A program made the position numbers and the translations under genes. Under the pieces are notes generated by a model. It made no database searches, was not told the DNA's origin, and saw only the letters and a program-made list of their open reading frames with translations. Of a DNA stretch of 64,000 nt, positions 61,501 to 64,000 are shown piece after piece (positions within the stretch are counted from its first letter, which is position 1; every line of letters starts with the position of its first letter). The DNA is from CAWBXL01 sp963837365 (GTDB lineage Bacteria; Acidobacteriota; Terriglobia; Terriglobales; Acidobacteriaceae). The DNA lies in assembly GCA_963837365.1 (NCBI GenBank), contig CAWIMW010000001.1, positions 62,001 through 126,000 of the forward strand, given 5' to 3'.

Positions 61501-64000
61501 TTGGCTTGTCCGCCGAGCCTGCCCTCCACTCCGACTTCACGCGCCACCGTGGTTACCTGGTCAGCGAAGGTGGCAAGTGTGTCAGTCATATTGTTGATGG
61601 TTTCAGCGAGCGCGGCGACCTCTCCTTTTGCTTTCACCGTCAACTTCCGCGTGAGTTCGCCATTGGCGACCGCGGTCACGACTTTCACGATGCCGCGTAC
61701 TTGCTCGGTCAGGTTTGCCGCCATGACGTTGACATTGTCGGTGAGGTCTTTCCACGTGCCGGCCACACCGGGTACCTGGGCCTGGCCTCCCAGTTTTCCC
61801 TCGGTTCCGACCTCGCGTGCCACACGAGTCACCTCAGCAGCAAATGCGTTGAGCTGGTCCACCATAGTATTGACGGTGTTCTTCAACTCGAGAATCTCGC
61901 CCTTCACGTCCACCGTGATTTTGCGCGACAAATCGCCCCGGGCCACCGCGGTTGTAACTTCAGCGATATTGCGCACCTGACCGGTGAGGTTCCCGGCCAT
62001 AGCATTGACTGAGTCGGTGAGGTCTTTCCACGTTCCACCAACGCCAGGTACGCTTGCTTGCCCTCCCAGACGCCCTTCGGTCCCAACTTCTCGGGCCACA
62101 CGCGTGACTTCAGCAGCGAATGAGCGCAGCTGCTCAACCATGGTGTTCAGCGTTTCTTTCAGCTGGAGAATTTCACCACGAACGTCTACCGTGATCTTCT
62201 TGGATAAGTCGCCGTTTGCGATCGCGGTAGCAACTTCTGCTATGTTTCTCACCTGCCCGGTCAGGTTTGAGGCCATGAAGTTCACATTGTCTGTGAGGTC
62301 TTTCCATGTTCCTGCAACGCCGGGGACCTCGGCCTGGCCGCCGAGTTTGCCATCCGTACCGACTTCGCGCGCTACACGCGTTACTTCACCCGCGAACCCA
62401 TTGAGTTGGTCCACCATTGTGTTGATGGTGTTTTTTAATTCCAGAATTTCGCCTTTCACATCGACCGTAATCTTCCGGGAGAGGTCGCCTCGTGCCACCG
62501 CGGTGGTCACTTCGGCGATGTTGCGCACCTGAGCCGTAAGGTTTCCGGCCATCGAATTCACCGAGTCCGTCAAGTCTTTCCACGTCCCCGCAACGCCCGG
62601 TACGCTGGCTTGACCCCCAAGGCGGCCTTCGGTACCGACTTCGCGGGCTACACGGGTTACCTCTCCGGCAAACGCATTGAGCTGGTCCACCATCGTGTTG
62701 ATGGTTTCTTTGAGGAGCAGAATTTCACCACTCACATTGACTGTGATCTTCTTGGACAGGTCGCCGCTGGCAATGGCAGTCGAAACCTCCGCAATATTAC
62801 GGACCTGCCCCGTGAGATTCGAAGCCATGGAATTGACGGAGTCGGTCAGATCCTTCCACGTCCCGGCGACCCCAGGCACCGCAGCCTGTCCTCCCAATTT
62901 GCCGTCCGTGCCGACTTCGCGCGCTACGCGTGTGACTTCAGATGCAAACGCGCGCAGCTGGTCCACCATAGTATTAAGAGTGTCTTTGAGTTCGAGAATT
63001 TCCCCTTTGACATCCACGGTGATTTTGCGGGACAAATCACCGCGTGCGACGGCAGTTGCCACTTCCGCGATGTTACGGACCTGGCCAGTCAGGTTCGAAG
63101 CCATGAAGTTCACGTTGTCGGTGAGATCTTTCCAAGTCCCTGCAACTCCGGAGACCTCGGCTTGACCACCGAGCTTACCTTCGGTGCCGACTTCCCGGGC
63201 CACACGCGTCACCTCGCCGGCGAACGCATTGAGCTGGTCCACCATCGTATTGATGGTGTTTTTTAGTTCCAGAATTTCGCCTTTTACATCCACCGTGATT
63301 TTACGGGACAGATCGCCCCGGGCTACAGCGGTTGTCACCTCAGCAATATTTCTGACCTGACCCGTCAGATTGCCAGCCATCGAATTCACCGAGTCGGTCA
63401 GATCTTTCCACGTTCCCGCAACGCCAGGTACTTCGGCTTGGCCGCCGAGTTTCCCATCCGTGCCGACCTCCCGGGCCACACGCGTGACTTCACCGGCGAA
63501 GCGGTTGAGCTGATCGAGCATGGTATTGAGGGTCTCTTTGAGCTGGAGGATCTCGCCGCGCACATCCACCGTGATTTTGCGCGACAAATCACCGTTGGCG
63601 ATAGCTGTGGCTACCTCTGCGATATTGCGGACCTGGCCTGTCAAATTGCTGGCCATGAAGTTCACATTGTCGGTAAGGTCTTTCCATGTTCCGGCCACGC
63701 CGGGCACCTTTGCCTGGCCCCCGAGTTTTCCATCCGTACCGACCTCGCGTGCCACACGCGTGACTTCACCGGCGAATGCGTTAAGTTGGTCCACCATCGT
63801 GTTGATGGTGTTCTTCAGTTCGAGAATTTCACCCTTCACATCGACGGTGATCTTGCGCGAAAGATCGCCACGTGCGACCGCGGTAGTCACTTCGGCAATA
63901 TTTCGCACCTGGGCCGTGAGGTTCCCGGCCATTGCGTTCACGGAATCGGTCAAGTCTTTCCACGTTCCGGCTACGCCTGGCACTACCGCCTGGCCGCCAA
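58545..64000 (-). CDS. Poly-HAMP hybrid histidine kinase with GAF, HisKA, HATPase and three receiver domains (N-terminus outside window)
   Basis: At least 1812 residues are visible and the frame is open to the window edge. Ten HAMP-like units of 92 residues each come first (VPGVAGTWKDLTDSVN ... ITVDVKGEILELKNTINTMV ... TRVAREVGTDGKLGGQA). A GAF domain follows (FTGMLQGQRDLATVGRMLLS), then a coiled coil, HisKA (SEFLANMSHELRTPLNSILV), HATPase (DTGIGIPFDKQRIIFEAF, GGTGLGLAIS) and three receiver domains (LIVEDDPHYARVL, LLVVEDNPAEQL, VLVVDDDVRNIFAL with VLDLRLPDM and LLMDIMMPEMDGYE). The layout resembles fungal group III/NIK1-type kinases that sense osmotic stress through HAMP arrays. No TM segment is seen in the window. 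Confidence 0.92.
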   Translation of the reverse strand, partial: GGQAVVPGVAGTWKDLTDSVNAMAGNLTAQVRNIAEVTTAVARGDLSRKITVDVKGEILELKNTINTMVDQLNAFAGEVTRVAREVGTDGKLGGQAKVPGVAGTWKDLTDNVNFMASNLTGQVRNIAEVATAIANGDLSRKITVDVRGEILQLKETLNTMLDQLNRFAGEVTRVAREVGTDGKLGGQAEVPGVAGTWKDLTDSVNSMAGNLTGQVRNIAEVTTAVARGDLSRKITVDVKGEILELKNTINTMVDQLNAFAGEVTRVAREVGTEGKLGGQAEVSGVAGTWKDLTDNVNFMASNLTGQVRNIAEVATAVARGDLSRKITVDVKGEILELKDTLNTMVDQLRAFASEVTRVAREVGTDGKLGGQAAVPGVAGTWKDLTDSVNSMASNLTGQVRNIAEVSTAIASGDLSKKITVNVSGEILLLKETINTMVDQLNAFAGEVTRVAREVGTEGRLGGQASVPGVAGTWKDLTDSVNSMAGNLTAQVRNIAEVTTAVARGDLSRKITVDVKGEILELKNTINTMVDQLNGFAGEVTRVAREVGTDGKLGGQAEVPGVAGTWKDLTDNVNFMASNLTGQVRNIAEVATAIANGDLSKKITVDVRGEILQLKETLNTMVEQLRSFAAEVTRVAREVGTEGRLGGQASVPGVGGTWKDLTDSVNAMAGNLTGQVRNIAEVTTAVARGDLSRKITVDVKGEILELKNTVNTMVDQLNAFAAEVTRVAREVGTEGKLGGQAQVPGVAGTWKDLTDNVNVMAANLTEQVRGIVKVVTAVANGELTRKLTVKAKGEVAALAETINNMTDTLATFADQVTTVAREVGVEGRLGGQANVPGAAGTWKDLTGNVNLLADNLTRQVRAIAEVATAVTKGDLTRSIQVEASGEVSELKDNINTMIDNLRLTTDRNTEEDWLKTNLARFTGMLQGQRDLATVGRMLLSELAPLVNAQHGVIYQMENEDSASMMLLSAFASDAGDGHLRRLKVGEGLVGQCALEKRRMLITSLPPNTTPIRSGLFESPPQNVIVLPVLFEDRVKAVIELASLGTFTDLQLAFLEQFTASIGIVLNSIEATMQTEGLLKQSQQLAGELQTQQKELQQTNEQMALKAQQLAEQNVEVERKNQEIEQARRALEEKAKELALTSKYKSEFLANMSHELRTPLNSILVLGQQLTDNPDGNLTAKQVEFARTIHGAGTDLLNLISDILDLSKIESGTVSVDAQEIFLGSLLDTVARPFRHEADNRKLSFDVHTDPHLPRSLVTDSKRLHQVLKNLLSNAFKFTEQGGVRLSVTLAASGWSKNHPILSRAASVVALEVVDTGIGIPFDKQRIIFEAFQQADAGTSRKYGGTGLGLAISRELANLLGGEIQLHSSRGKGSSFTLYLPQTYVGPAGVPVAEKRTMSMSSPLQLAAVDISEVPAELVHDDRENLQPDDMVLLIVEDDPHYARVLSDLARDKGFKVLVAMTGATALNLAREFHPTAVSLDVFLPDMLGWTVLNHLKQEPATRHIPIQMLTLEEDRQHGLARGAFAFITKPATSEEIGAALLRIKEYATPRRKRLLVVEDNPAEQLSTRELLGHDDVDIVMVSTGKEALKVVHEDPVDCVVLDLRLPDMTGFEVLEHLRDTPSLSDLPIVVFTGKELSPDEDARLHTLARSVVVKGVESPERLLDETALFLHRVVANLPPGKQSMLERLHRSDDALIGRKVLVVDDDVRNIFALSSVLERRGMSVLTAGTGREAIATLESTPDLAILLMDIMMPEMDGYETMQVIRQIPAFRRLPIIALTAKAMKGDREKCLEAGASEYLAKPVNTEQLLAALRMWLHR
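61440..64000. repeat. 276-bp tandem repeat array encoding HAMP units
   Basis: The phrase encoding GTWKDLTD recurs at about 61467, 61743, 62019, 62295, 62571, 62847, 63123, 63399, 63675 and 63951, a 276-bp step. Alternate units are more similar to each other than to their neighbours (DSVNxMAGNL versus DNVNFMASNL), so duplication may have occurred in pairs. The array continues beyond the window. Confidence 0.9.

Noticed and set aside
58588..63266. Long plus-strand frames opposite the poly-HAMP kinase
   Set aside because: They are shadows of a high-G+C coding strand and have no family resemblance or ribosome sites.
61440..64000. Regular repeats resembling a CRISPR array
   Set aside because: The 276-bp period encodes HAMP units in a continuous frame; there are no short repeats with unique spacers.

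Overview
The window looks like a chromosomal segment of an Acidobacteriota bacterium (Terriglobia/Koribacter-like). This is an inference from protein types and not from an rRNA. The types are the C-terminus of a GWxTD-domain protein, a carboxypeptidase-regulatory-like/beta-barrel protein, a CadC-type winged helix fused to TPR repeats, exported Ig-like/FG-GAP proteins ending in a Ser-Cys-Gly-rich tail, and many tiny stress proteins (DUF5985, DUF5818, DUF3309, CsbD, BON, SYLF).

Layout. 1-3.3 kb: the end of a GWxTD gene, a barrel protein and a small conserved gene. 3.5-22.8 kb: a genomic island of about 19.3 kb in tRNA-Lys(CUU). It has a tyrosine recombinase and an HTH gene next to the tRNA, a perfect 48-bp copy of the tRNA 3' part at the far end, and paired candidate integrase arm sites at both ends. 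Its cargo is a giant secreted subtilase with about 13 FG-GAP repeats, a decayed exported gene, an RHS protein, a beta-propeller-like exported protein and a GT39-like membrane glycosyltransferase. The cargo between about 12.05 and 17.11 kb is full of single-base frameshifts.

23.1-35.4 kb: ten tightly packed minus-strand genes for exported or membrane proteins (two paralogous OmpA-domain proteins, a PrsW-type protease, a LolA-like protein, a 1101-aa transglutaminase-like membrane protein, several unknowns). A membrane-anchored winged-helix/TPR regulator diverges from them (35.5-37.9 kb). This is the best candidate in the window for an undescribed envelope system. 38-41 kb: a truncated ABC transporter and a hipBA module with four 18-bp palindromic operators at an exact 27-bp period. 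41.3-46 kb: a serine hydrolase, a SigJ/ECF41-like sigma factor and an AhpD-like protein with an in-frame TGA that fits selenocysteine (CxxU with a bacterial SECIS-like hairpin). These diverge from a Cys-containing AhpD paralogue, a DoxX-like and another membrane protein. Both directions carry matching ECF-type promoters.

46-49.5 kb: a lactonase remnant, an exported unknown and a PQQ-propeller lipoprotein. 49.6-56.9 kb: a dense cluster of small stress-type genes (SYLF, lmo0937-like, DUF5985 pair, DUF5818, C2H2 finger, iron permease, DUF3309, CsbD, frameshifted bacterioferritin, BON lipoprotein). 56.9-64 kb: two sensor kinase genes in one operon, the upstream one a poly-HAMP hybrid kinase with at least ten HAMP-like units that runs off the right edge.
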